From: Pyrodictium sp.
GTDB taxonomy: Archaea > Thermoproteota > Thermoprotei_A > Sulfolobales > Pyrodictiaceae
Assembly: GCA_015662475.1 (NCBI GenBank)
Contig: DQUB01000046.1
Location: forward strand, 1 to 7,902
Direction of reading: 5' to 3'
Length of the DNA stretch: 7,902 nt
Shown here: one piece after another, positions 1 through 6,222 of the stretch
Position numbering within the stretch: position 1 is the stretch's first letter
Layout of the letters: each line of letters starts with the position of its first letter
The notes under the pieces: generated by a model
Seen by the model: only the letters and a program-made list of their open reading frames with translations
What the model was told of the DNA's origin: nothing
Databases searched by the model: none
Position numbers and translations under genes: made by a program

Positions 1-1209
1 CTTCTCTGCTACCGCATAGACGTTTGAAACCCTATCAACAAACACAACGACCTTACGGGCCTTCTCGAGCAAATTTTTCACAATTCTAGGAGCCTCATCA
101 ACAACCTTTCTCTGTGCCTCGTAGTAGGCAACGGCACCGCTTCTAGTGGGCACATAGTAGTGTATCACAAGTCTTGTGCTTCTACGAACAACGTCTCCAT
201 GGTCTCCCTTCGAGGGCCATTTCGCTCTAATTGTGTATACCTTGTAGCCTAGCTTTTCCGCAATCTTCTTTACCAGCTCGATGTTTTTGTCTTGCGGTGT
301 TGCGGAGGAGATCACTATTCTAGCCTTTCCCCGATGCTCTGCAAGAGCTGCCACTGCCAGTGCTTGAAAGGCTGGAAGCGAGAGACTATCATACGCGTGG
401 AACTCGTCAAAGAATATTGTGTCGCCAACGAGCGACGTGTAAAGTCTAAGATATTCCCTTGCATCACTTCTTCGCAACGCTCCACTACTCCATACACACT
501 CGATAAACGCGTCCCGAGAGAACCCACTGTCAGACAGCGCCTTCGAGAAACACCTTGCAACCTCGGAGATCCAATAACCAGCAGAATGGAAATCGCGATA
601 AGCAGCCTCCAAGAGCAGGTACGGGTACTCAGGCACAGTAAAGACTATCGAGGGCTCCCCTTGAAATCGTCCGAAAACGAGTAGATCAGCGAGCTTTTCC
701 AATGCTTCGCGTTTCGAAGTTCCGCCACACGCGTCTAAGAGTTTTTCAATACTCTCGCTTGTAACATAAGCTAATACGAGCTTTCTCCTGGCATCTCCGT
801 CCCCCAGACGAACACTGTAGGCGCGAACATACTCTGAACCCCCTATACCTTCGAGCTTTTCTTCTCTACACCCCAGCCTTTCTAGGAGAGAAGCAATACT
901 CTCAAACTGGTCCCAAGCAAGCTCCCTGGCCGGGTACACACCTATAGAACCATGACCAGGAGACATGTCCTCCAGCACAGCCGCTATAAGAGGTGCCAAG
1001 AGAGTCAGTGTTTTGCCAGCACCCGTAGGCGCCTCCAAGGAGAGTAGAAAACCACTATGTTCTCTGCGTCCACGTATTGACTCTCTGAAAACCTCTACGA
1101 CCTCCTCTTGGAAACGTCTCAGCTTGAGGGTTCGATTGCAAAAACGTATTCGAGTACTGCCAGATTCGACCCGAATAGGTGAGATCTCAAGAACGGTTTC
1201 AAACCCCAA
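1..1209 (-). CDS. cas3: Type I-D Cas3 helicase, HD-less (3' end beyond the window edge)
   Basis: Superfamily 2 DNA helicase that in type I-D systems unwinds target DNA after recognition by the Cas10d-Csc complex. By hand translation 403 codons are open down to base 1. Visible motifs are a Q-motif-like FQ at residues 33-34, Walker A EAPTGAGKT at 59-67, motif Ia YPARELAWDQ at 92-101, the DEFH box at 268-271, SAT at 302-304, and the start of the second RecA domain (VVVFVD, 387-392). Walker A lies only about 60 residues from the N terminus, so there is no room for the HD nuclease found on most Cas3 proteins; this is typical of type I-D, where HD sits on Cas10d. The TTG start follows the csc1 stop by 3 bases and has GGGAGG 7 bases upstream; an in-frame TAG immediately precedes this region, so no earlier start exists. 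Last gene of the cas10d operon within view; the C-terminal helicase part lies off the left edge. Confidence 0.93.
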   Translation of the reverse strand, partial: MGFETVLEISPIRVESGSTRIRFCNRTLKLRRFQEEVVEVFRESIRGRREHSGFLLSLEAPTGAGKTLTLLAPLIAAVLEDMSPGHGSIGVYPARELAWDQFESIASLLERLGCREEKLEGIGGSEYVRAYSVRLGDGDARRKLVLAYVTSESIEKLLDACGGTSKREALEKLADLLVFGRFQGEPSIVFTVPEYPYLLLEAAYRDFHSAGYWISEVARCFSKALSDSGFSRDAFIECVWSSGALRRSDAREYLRLYTSLVGDTIFFDEFHAYDSLSLPAFQALAVAALAEHRGKARIVISSATPQDKNIELVKKIAEKLGYKVYTIRAKWPSKGDHGDVVRRSTRLVIHYYVPTRSGAVAYYEAQRKVVDEAPRIVKNLLEKARKVVVFVDRVSNVYAVAEK

Positions 1210-1212
1210 GCT

Positions 1213-1992
1213 CTAGCCTCCCATCTTAGGTAGTGGAAGTAGCCAACATTCCTTTGTGCTACACACCCTGTAAAGACCTTTAGCCCTAGCATACGCTATT
1301 ATGGATGCCTCAGGGCAACAACCTGGCTTAGAGCGTGTCTCGAGGAGCTTAACATAAGACTCGACATCATAGCCGAACCTCTTCGTGTCATAGAGGTTTA
1401 CGGGGTGTGTTGTCCAAGCTGGTTCGTTTAGAGGCTTGCCTATCTTGAGCTCTTCAAGTCTAGCTTTCAATAGCCCCATTCGTTTCATCCCTATTCTAAG
1501 GTAAAGGGTTCTCGGTAATGCAATATTCCCGCTTGCGACGAGAAAGCCCTCTAGCTTTGTTGGTGGCACTAGAGCAACATGTGTGACTGTACGAGGGAAC
1601 CCCATTTTGAGGTTTCCACGGTATTCAGCATAACACATGCCCTTAGCAGACATAAAGAATTTCTTATAGTGCACGTCTATCGCACGTGCAGGGAAAGCAT
1701 AGACAGCTTCTTCACCCTTTACCAGCTTCTCGAGTGTCTCGAAAACGGTTGGGTAGTCTAGCTCTACTTTTCTCTTACCAAGCCCTACAAGTGTATAGTG
1801 TAGAGATGGAATTACAGCATAGGCTTCAACACTCTTACCGTTTACAGCATATGTTAGAGGGTAATTGTGTATGGTTGGCACGGTAACCTCAAGCGTGCCA
1901 CGTGCTCTACCAAGTGCTGGTCTAACCTCACTACTGAACATGAGTACACCGTGTAACTCGTAGCGAACTCTATAGACTCTAAACCTTGCCAA
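1213..1992 (-). CDS. csc1: Csc1, Cas5-type subunit of the type I-D effector
   Basis: 259-residue RAMP protein of the Cas5 group that, by family knowledge, caps the 5' handle of the crRNA in the type I-D complex. Recognition rests on the overall sequence: an N-terminal beta-strand start (residues 2-14), and the segment LPRTLYLRIGMKR (159-171), which resembles the conserved LR-G-K-region of Csc1. Its position between csc2 and cas3 agrees. The start is TTG, preceded by a near-perfect GGAGGAGGT three bases away; the upstream gene csc2 ends 19 bases before. The C-terminal part carries four cysteines (225, 226, 244, 249) that could bind metal or form disulfides. Translation probably couples to cas3, which starts 3 bases after the stop in the same frame. 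Confidence 0.92.
   Translation of the reverse strand: MARFRVYRVRYELHGVLMFSSEVRPALGRARGTLEVTVPTIHNYPLTYAVNGKSVEAYAVIPSLHYTLVGLGKRKVELDYPTVFETLEKLVKGEEAVYAFPARAIDVHYKKFFMSAKGMCYAEYRGNLKMGFPRTVTHVALVPPTKLEGFLVASGNIALPRTLYLRIGMKRMGLLKARLEELKIGKPLNEPAWTTHPVNLYDTKRFGYDVESYVKLLETRSKPGCCPEASIIAYARAKGLYRVCSTKECWLLPLPKMGG
1217..1222 (-). promoter_or_regulatory. Shine-Dalgarno site of cas3
   Basis: GGGAGG lies inside the last codons of csc1 (Met-Gly-Gly-stop), 7 bases before the TTG at 1209. It decides the cas3 start, since no ATG or GTG is placed as well and the previous in-frame codons end at the csc1 stop. Confidence 0.75.
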
Positions 1993-1995
1993 GAG

Positions 1996-2004
1996 ACCTC
2001 CTCC
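1996..2004 (-). promoter_or_regulatory. Shine-Dalgarno site of csc1
   Basis: GGAGGAGGT is close to the full complement of the archaeal 16S rRNA tail and lies 3 bases before the TTG at 1992. It makes the TTG start convincing despite the rare codon. Confidence 0.8.
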
Positions 2005-2011
2005 AACACCC

Positions 2012-3127
2012 TTACCGCTTTTTGCCAGTTGAAGAGTAGGCGAACATGTCTAGGCTTTTCTTAAATACTAGCACGTCTAGCCAAGCCTGCTCCACGATAT
2101 CATATAGTTTATTTAGCTCTAAGCTCCTCAACTTATCAGCTAGATCGCGACTTACCAAGACTATGTCTTCGCTAGAGGCTATTGAGCGGGCATAGCTTGT
2201 AACGGTGTTTAGCGCCTCTTCAAGACTGGCTTTCTCAATGCCTTTGCTGAGAAGTTGTTGGGCTACTTCATAGCCGCTACCCTTCTCAAATCCGCTGAAC
2301 ACTATGGCTGGCACATACACTTTTATCCTGCCGAAATGTGTTTGTCTTCCACCAACACGTGATATCCTTGCAAGTGCCACGAGAGCTAGCAACAGTTCTG
2401 CTAGCGTCATATCACGAAGTGCTACTTTTCCCACAAAGACTGTGCCAGGTTCGATTAAACTTAATCTATAAAGTGCACCTGTTCTCTCTTCGCCACCTCC
2501 ATAGATGGTTGTCTTGGTTACATCGTCTACAGCGTTAAATGTACGCTGTACAACACATTTAGCACTCGTACAAAGCCCATAGTATACATCACCCTCAACT
2601 CTAGATTTGACATTATACATACCAGCCTCTTCTTGCGCCGCATAGCCGAAGATTAGACAGCTCGGGCATACTGTACAGTGCGGCTCAATAACCTCAACCT
2701 CTTTCTTGGCCGCAGACCTAGCACGCGGTGCTAAATAGCAAACCCAGCTACTAAGCTTTGCAATGTACTTCTCGTCAGCGATTTTCCCCTTAATGGTGCC
2801 CACGAGGTTTTTCCCACGTTTTTCGTAGTAGTCATATTGAATGCCGAGCATTGTGCGCCTCCAAACAGCTTGCATCTTAGTGTTTAGTATGCCAGGCACA
2901 CTGCGCCCAGCAACCTCAAACTCTGTAAAGTCGTCTGCCCCCTCATGTCTTATCAGTAGCTCACTCTGAGCCTCAACAACCACAAAGACATTTGCAACGC
3001 GAGGTCTCCTAGGCACAGCCAGAAGACGATCAGGCTTCTCTCTAGCAACAAACCACTTCTCATCTCTAAGCTTGGAAAAAACATCTTTTCCAAAGAGCTT
3101 GAGGGCAACATCTTCTAACACACTCAT
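2012..3127 (-). CDS. csc2: Csc2, Cas7-type backbone subunit of the type I-D effector
   Basis: 371-residue Cas7-family RAMP protein; several copies are expected to polymerise along the crRNA spacer and bind the target strand. Evidence is the Csc2-type zinc-binding region HCTVCPSCLIFG (residues 150-161), followed by C186 and C191, then the RTFNAVDD segment (195-202) and the VGGRQTHFGRI segment (258-268) near the end of the RRM-like core. A crystal structure exists for the Thermofilum pendens homologue, which binds zinc and RNA. I chose the ATG at 3127 because GGGGTGAG lies 7 bases before it; an in-frame TTG 21 bases upstream (3148) has no ribosome site. The gene starts 78 bases after the end of cas10d and ends 19 bases before csc1. 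Confidence 0.94.
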   Translation of the reverse strand: MSVLEDVALKLFGKDVFSKLRDEKWFVAREKPDRLLAVPRRPRVANVFVVVEAQSELLIRHEGADDFTEFEVAGRSVPGILNTKMQAVWRRTMLGIQYDYYEKRGKNLVGTIKGKIADEKYIAKLSSWVCYLAPRARSAAKKEVEVIEPHCTVCPSCLIFGYAAQEEAGMYNVKSRVEGDVYYGLCTSAKCVVQRTFNAVDDVTKTTIYGGGEERTGALYRLSLIEPGTVFVGKVALRDMTLAELLLALVALARISRVGGRQTHFGRIKVYVPAIVFSGFEKGSGYEVAQQLLSKGIEKASLEEALNTVTSYARSIASSEDIVLVSRDLADKLRSLELNKLYDIVEQAWLDVLVFKKSLDMFAYSSTGKKR

Positions 3128-3134
3128 GTGGAGA

Positions 3135-3142
3135 CTCACCCC
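3135..3142 (-). promoter_or_regulatory. Shine-Dalgarno site of csc2
   Basis: GGGGTGAG, 7 bases before the ATG at 3127. It supports the shorter csc2 start over the TTG at 3148, and it overlaps the last codons and stop of a tiny upstream reading frame. Confidence 0.65.
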
Positions 3143-3204
3143 GTGCAAGCATGTCTATACATTCGAGAGAGCATGGAAGTGAGAGACCCCATATTGAAAA
3201 ACAT
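3136..3204 (-). CDS. Possible 22-residue leader ORF between cas10d and csc2
   Basis: This reading frame opens with ATG one base after the cas10d stop codon and closes with TGA inside the csc2 ribosome site. The peptide would be MFFNMGSLTSMLSRMYRHAC plus TG: hydrophobic, methionine-rich, unlike any family I know. A GAGGAGG stretch lies in the last codons of cas10d, about 20 bases upstream, which is too far for a normal ribosome site, so re-initiation after cas10d would be the likely route. It could equally be a chance frame in a 78-base spacer. If translated, its main effect may be to carry ribosomes to the csc2 start. Confidence 0.2.
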   Translation of the reverse strand: MFFNMGSLTSMLSRMYRHACTG

Positions 3205-3205
3205 T

Positions 3206-3643
3206 TTAGGCTTTAACCTTTTCCTCCTCTTTTGTGCAAGCTTCTGGCCTGAGTATCCTATAGGTCTCATATGCTGAATCTAGAACCGCCTCTGCAAGCC
3301 TTCTAGCCTTACTGGGAGCTAGTGCTGATAGTGTAGGTTCAAGTGCATCTAGCACACCTTCTATAGCCCTGCGGATTTTGCTCTCAGCATCATCTTTTAA
3401 CGATAACCCTTGTGGGGCAAGCCTGCGCTTCAACACCGACACCGCGTTGTCAACTGCTAGCCTCTTTACACTCTTACTGTCTAGTACACCTTTATAGTCG
3501 AGGAGTATGTTTAGAGCTTCTCTAAGAGGACTTTGCACATGATATTTTGAGATGCTCTGCCTAGTTTGTGGAGGCAAGGAGCAGTACAAGGTTACAGCGT
3601 ATAGGTATAGGTGGTCTGTGAGGCCTTTCTCACGCACACCCAA
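3206..3643 (-). CDS. cas11d: Predicted Cas11d small subunit from an internal start in cas10d
   Basis: Type I-D complexes contain a small subunit, Cas11d, translated separately from the 3' part of the cas10d gene (shown for Synechocystis I-D). Here GAGGAGGTG stands at 3661-3653, followed after 9 bases by an in-frame TTG (residue 821 of Cas10d). The spacing matches that of cas10d itself (10 bases), and TTG is the usual start in this operon. The product would be 145 residues, mostly helical and charged, starting LGVREKG and ending EEKVKA, of the size expected for a small subunit. A GTG two codons later is an alternative start. The motif also encodes Leu-Glu-Glu-Val in frame, so chance cannot be excluded. 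Confidence 0.5.
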   Translation of the reverse strand: MGVREKGLTDHLYLYAVTLYCSLPPQTRQSISKYHVQSPLREALNILLDYKGVLDSKSVKRLAVDNAVSVLKRRLAPQGLSLKDDAESKIRRAIEGVLDALEPTLSALAPSKARRLAEAVLDSAYETYRILRPEACTKEEEKVKA

Positions 3644-6103
3644 GGACTTAAGCACCTCCTCTAAACGGTGTACGTGGAAGAAAACGTTCGAGTAGGGAGC
3701 TGGAGAATATCTTCTCCCATCACGTTCTTCGCGGACAAGAATAAGTGGGTAGAGAAGAGCAACTATGGGGTCTGCAGAGACAGCTTCTAACAGACTATAA
3801 GCCTCATCTGCATCTTCTAGCCTGAAAGAAGTTAGATTGTGGTAGTAGGCTAGAAGTGCGTCTACAACAGCACGATAAGTGTTGCGTACTTTTTCGGCTT
3901 GCTCTCTAACACCTCTTTCCAATAATTCAAGAATTGTTGTAAGCCAAGTTGGCGCTATGCCCGCTGACACTGGTCTTCGAGACAGTAACTTTAGCTCGGC
4001 AAGGCTAGAGGCTACAGCTAGCTGTCCACCACCGAGCAGGTAGAGTACTGGGCCGGCAAAAGCGTAGAATTTGGAAGCCCTAGATACTGTTATAGACATC
4101 GATGTTTCTCTCTCCTTGAAGGGAAAGGGAACCAGCATTCTGGCACCAAGATAGTCTATAACCATACGCTGTTCTACGCTAAGTTCTCTTTTCTGAGCCT
4201 TCTTGAGCGTCTTGTATACGCTTTCGAATGCCTTATCTATCCTATACTCTCTGTTAGCGAAAACCTCATTCAGCGCCTCCAACAACAATTGCTCTAGAAC
4301 AAGTTGCTCCAGAGCAACCGCTGGGTGAAGAGCATAAACTGTAAGTGGTGGAAAGAAGCCACCTATTCGGGAAGCCTCATAAAGGCATGCAAGACATATT
4401 CTTCTAGCCATCACGTAAGGTGATGAAGAAGCATCTAGATCAGCTAGCGGTGGATCATCTGAAACCCACAGTTCAACAACACCCTTAGGGGCTCTAAGAA
4501 CATCGCCATACACTTTGAATAGCGGCATTCCCTCTACATATGATTTCCTAAGAGGAGTTCTACACACTACACAATAGCCAGCGGCATCGTTGATCGTTGA
4601 AGGCCTATCTGGTACAACAATTGTACCGGAAACTCTGCCAGTAACATAGTCTAGTGCAAATTCTTCAACAACTCTTTCAACATCCTTAATGCCAAATATC
4701 TTTTCAACAATTTCAACCAGTTTCTCTGGCCCCTCTTTTATAACTACTCTAGCTGCAAGAGAAAGTGCAAGAGAATAGATAAGGCCAACTTTGTCTGGAA
4801 GTCTAGCAGCAAGGCTAGGTTGCAAACTGTTTGCTTTTAGCAACTCTTCTAGCAGCTTCTTTGAATATCGTGGCTTTCTTGTCTTATCGAATTTTGCTGC
4901 CATCTTTGCTATAAGGTCTGTTAAAAGGAAAGGTGATTCTATCGCAAGTCTTCTTAGAAGCTCCATAACATTTGAAACTCCATAGCCGTCTAAGAAGTCT
5001 TTTGCAAATGTTGTTTTGCCAACGATATATTGTGCTCCAAGCTTTGCAGGCTGATATCCAGCGAGCCTCCTAGATGCTAGCTCGTAGACCTTCTTAAATC
5101 CTATTTTATCTAGCGCATGAAGTGCTGCTATAAGCGCAACAAGCCTCTTTGGATTACTTTCTTCATCAACGCTCTTCTCTGCAACTTTAGCTTTCACGAA
5201 CGATTCAAGTGCTGCCGCAACTTCATTTCTACTCTTTAGCAATTTGCCAAGCAGTGTTTTGACTTTGTTCTCGTCAATCTCTATAGCTACATTCTTGAGT
5301 TCTCTTGTAAATGCCTCTGCAATTTCCCTAAGTGTCAATTTAGTGCTGGAGTTCTCTACGCCAACTACTGCAATACCATCATAGTATATTGCTAGGGGTT
5401 CCCATCCTCTGTTTCTAAGTATTTCTACAATGTCTTTTGAGACCATAGCTGTCAAGAGGTTGCCGGTGCCGACGCTTATAGTGCCTATCACTAGACCGAG
5501 CCTTCGGAGGAGTTGGTAGGCATCCGAGTAGGCTTTGCCCGCTAGGCCGAAGACCAGCTCTTCTACATCACTGACACTCTCCTGTGATGCTAGGTAGTCT
5601 GCGGTCATTAGGATAGGCCAGAGTATGGAGAGTCCCATACCCTCTATGCGGCCGGTAAGCCCGCCCTCGGTGGCTTCTGCCACAGCCATTATTGCTTCTA
5701 GGAGTTCCTCTCTATCCTCTTCCGACCCGAAGTATAGTTCCACGCCAACATACCCTACAATGTCGGTTAGGAGCTCTCTAAGCTGGTCTGGGTTCTTGAA
5801 TAGCTTGTTGTGGTCGTGGAGAAAACCAGCTACAAAGCAGAGGTCTTCGAACCCGCCAAATCTGTCCTCGATATCTTCTATCACTTTGCCACAGCCTTTT
5901 CCCTTGCAGGCTTCTCGGAGGGCATTGCAGAGCTTGTAGGCTATGGCTGCGACTGTTCCACCATGGTGCCAGTAGGTGACCCAGTTTCTCAGTTTGGCTC
6001 TTGTAAGCCTAACGGTGTTCCACTTGTCTGAGAGGAGAACTTCATAGAGTTGTGCTAGGAGACTTGTTAGTCTGAGATCGGCGGTGTGTTGTTGTGGTAG
6101 CAA
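3206..6103 (-). CDS. cas10d: Cas10d (Csc3), large subunit with HD nuclease domain, type I-D
   Basis: 965-residue signature protein of type I-D, the large subunit carrying the DNA-cleaving HD domain. Domains in order: an HD domain (about 1-210) with HH at 46-47, HDH at 96-98 and TADYL with D169; a first palm domain around YYDGIAVVG (240-248); a helical middle (300-480); a zinc finger with C511, C514, C570 and C573; a second palm with GGGQ (691-694) where active Cas10 has GGDD; and a helical C-terminal part (about 820-965) equivalent to a small subunit. The loss of GGDD argues against cyclic oligoadenylate synthesis, as usual for Cas10d. The start is TTG with AGAGGTGG upstream; the first internal Met is residue 156, inside the HD domain. 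First gene of the minus-strand operon. GC content drops sharply at about 5450, the HD/palm boundary. Confidence 0.94.
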   Translation of the reverse strand: MLPQQHTADLRLTSLLAQLYEVLLSDKWNTVRLTRAKLRNWVTYWHHGGTVAAIAYKLCNALREACKGKGCGKVIEDIEDRFGGFEDLCFVAGFLHDHNKLFKNPDQLRELLTDIVGYVGVELYFGSEEDREELLEAIMAVAEATEGGLTGRIEGMGLSILWPILMTADYLASQESVSDVEELVFGLAGKAYSDAYQLLRRLGLVIGTISVGTGNLLTAMVSKDIVEILRNRGWEPLAIYYDGIAVVGVENSSTKLTLREIAEAFTRELKNVAIEIDENKVKTLLGKLLKSRNEVAAALESFVKAKVAEKSVDEESNPKRLVALIAALHALDKIGFKKVYELASRRLAGYQPAKLGAQYIVGKTTFAKDFLDGYGVSNVMELLRRLAIESPFLLTDLIAKMAAKFDKTRKPRYSKKLLEELLKANSLQPSLAARLPDKVGLIYSLALSLAARVVIKEGPEKLVEIVEKIFGIKDVERVVEEFALDYVTGRVSGTIVVPDRPSTINDAAGYCVVCRTPLRKSYVEGMPLFKVYGDVLRAPKGVVELWVSDDPPLADLDASSSPYVMARRICLACLYEASRIGGFFPPLTVYALHPAVALEQLVLEQLLLEALNEVFANREYRIDKAFESVYKTLKKAQKRELSVEQRMVIDYLGARMLVPFPFKERETSMSITVSRASKFYAFAGPVLYLLGGGQLAVASSLAELKLLSRRPVSAGIAPTWLTTILELLERGVREQAEKVRNTYRAVVDALLAYYHNLTSFRLEDADEAYSLLEAVSADPIVALLYPLILVREERDGRRYSPAPYSNVFFHVHRLEEVLKSLGVREKGLTDHLYLYAVTLYCSLPPQTRQSISKYHVQSPLREALNILLDYKGVLDSKSVKRLAVDNAVSVLKRRLAPQGLSLKDDAESKIRRAIEGVLDALEPTLSALAPSKARRLAEAVLDSAYETYRILRPEACTKEEEKVKA
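3653..3661 (-). promoter_or_regulatory. Internal Shine-Dalgarno site inside cas10d
   Basis: GAGGAGGTG is the longest match to the archaeal anti-SD that I saw inside the 3' third of cas10d with a start codon in frame at a usable distance. It would drive the small subunit start at 3643. Confidence 0.5.
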
Positions 6104-6112
6104 TCTTTTCTG

Positions 6113-6120
6113 CCACCTCT
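6113..6120 (-). promoter_or_regulatory. Shine-Dalgarno site of cas10d
   Basis: AGAGGTGG lies 9 bases before the TTG at 6103 (10 from the end of the GAGGTG core). It supports this start; no ATG occurs in frame for the next 150 codons. Confidence 0.65.
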
Positions 6121-6139
6121 ATTCTTTGATGGGAGGTTT

Positions 6140-6172
6140 TAGAGAGCTACTCCAGGAGGGGTAGAGAGGTAC
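6140..6172. repeat. Direct repeat pair with internal palindrome, candidate Csa3 operator
   Basis: TAGAGAGCTAC at 6140-6150 and TAGAGAGGTAC at 6162-6172 agree in 10 of 11 bases and start 22 bp apart, about two helical turns, so both would face the same side of the DNA. Between them lies an imperfect palindrome, CTACTCCAGGAGGGGTAG (6147-6164), with the core CTCC-A-GGAG. A partial third copy, TAGAGGA, starts at 6190. The position between the two divergent operons, next to the regulator gene, suggests an operator; binding by Csa3 is inference. Confidence 0.4.
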
Positions 6173-6207
6173 TTAAATAAGAGGCTGACTAGAGGAATTT
6201 TATTTAT
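6172..6207. promoter_or_regulatory. Bidirectional promoter region of the cas10d and csa3 operons
   Basis: Two AT-rich TATA-like boxes sit in the 119-bp divergent spacer. The first, CTTAAATAAG (6172-6181), is nearly self-complementary; read on the minus strand it would start cas10d transcription near 6150 with a leader of about 47 bases that contains the SD motif, and read on the plus strand it would start csa3 near 6203. The second, TTTTATTTAT (6198-6207), could give a near-leaderless csa3 transcript starting around 6226. Archaeal TATA boxes lie about 26 bases before the start site, which is the basis of these estimates. Confidence 0.5.
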
Positions 6208-6222
6208 GGTGTTCACTTTCTC

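Noticed and set aside
292..684. Open frame of 130 codons on the plus strand inside cas3
   Set aside because: It runs opposite to the continuous cas3 frame, which carries helicase motifs; its composition is low in fold-like features and it has no ribosome site that I could see.
3149..3178. Earlier TTG start of csc2 at 3148
   Set aside because: No SD motif precedes it, whereas the ATG at 3127 has GGGGTGAG at a good distance and gives a family-like N terminus.
4130..4155. Internal start at Met656 of Cas10d with a GGTG upstream
   Set aside because: The SD is weak and the 310-residue product would include half a palm domain, unlike a small subunit; the site at 3643 is much better.
5012..5023. 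VGKTT in Cas10d (residues 361-365) as a nucleotide-binding loop
   Set aside because: The rest of a Walker A motif is missing and it lies in the helical middle region between palm 1 and the zinc finger.
6115..6137. Hairpin in the cas10d leader that could hide its SD (ACCTC pairing with GAGGT)
   Set aside because: Only five base pairs with a 13-base loop; too weak at thermophile temperatures to claim regulation.
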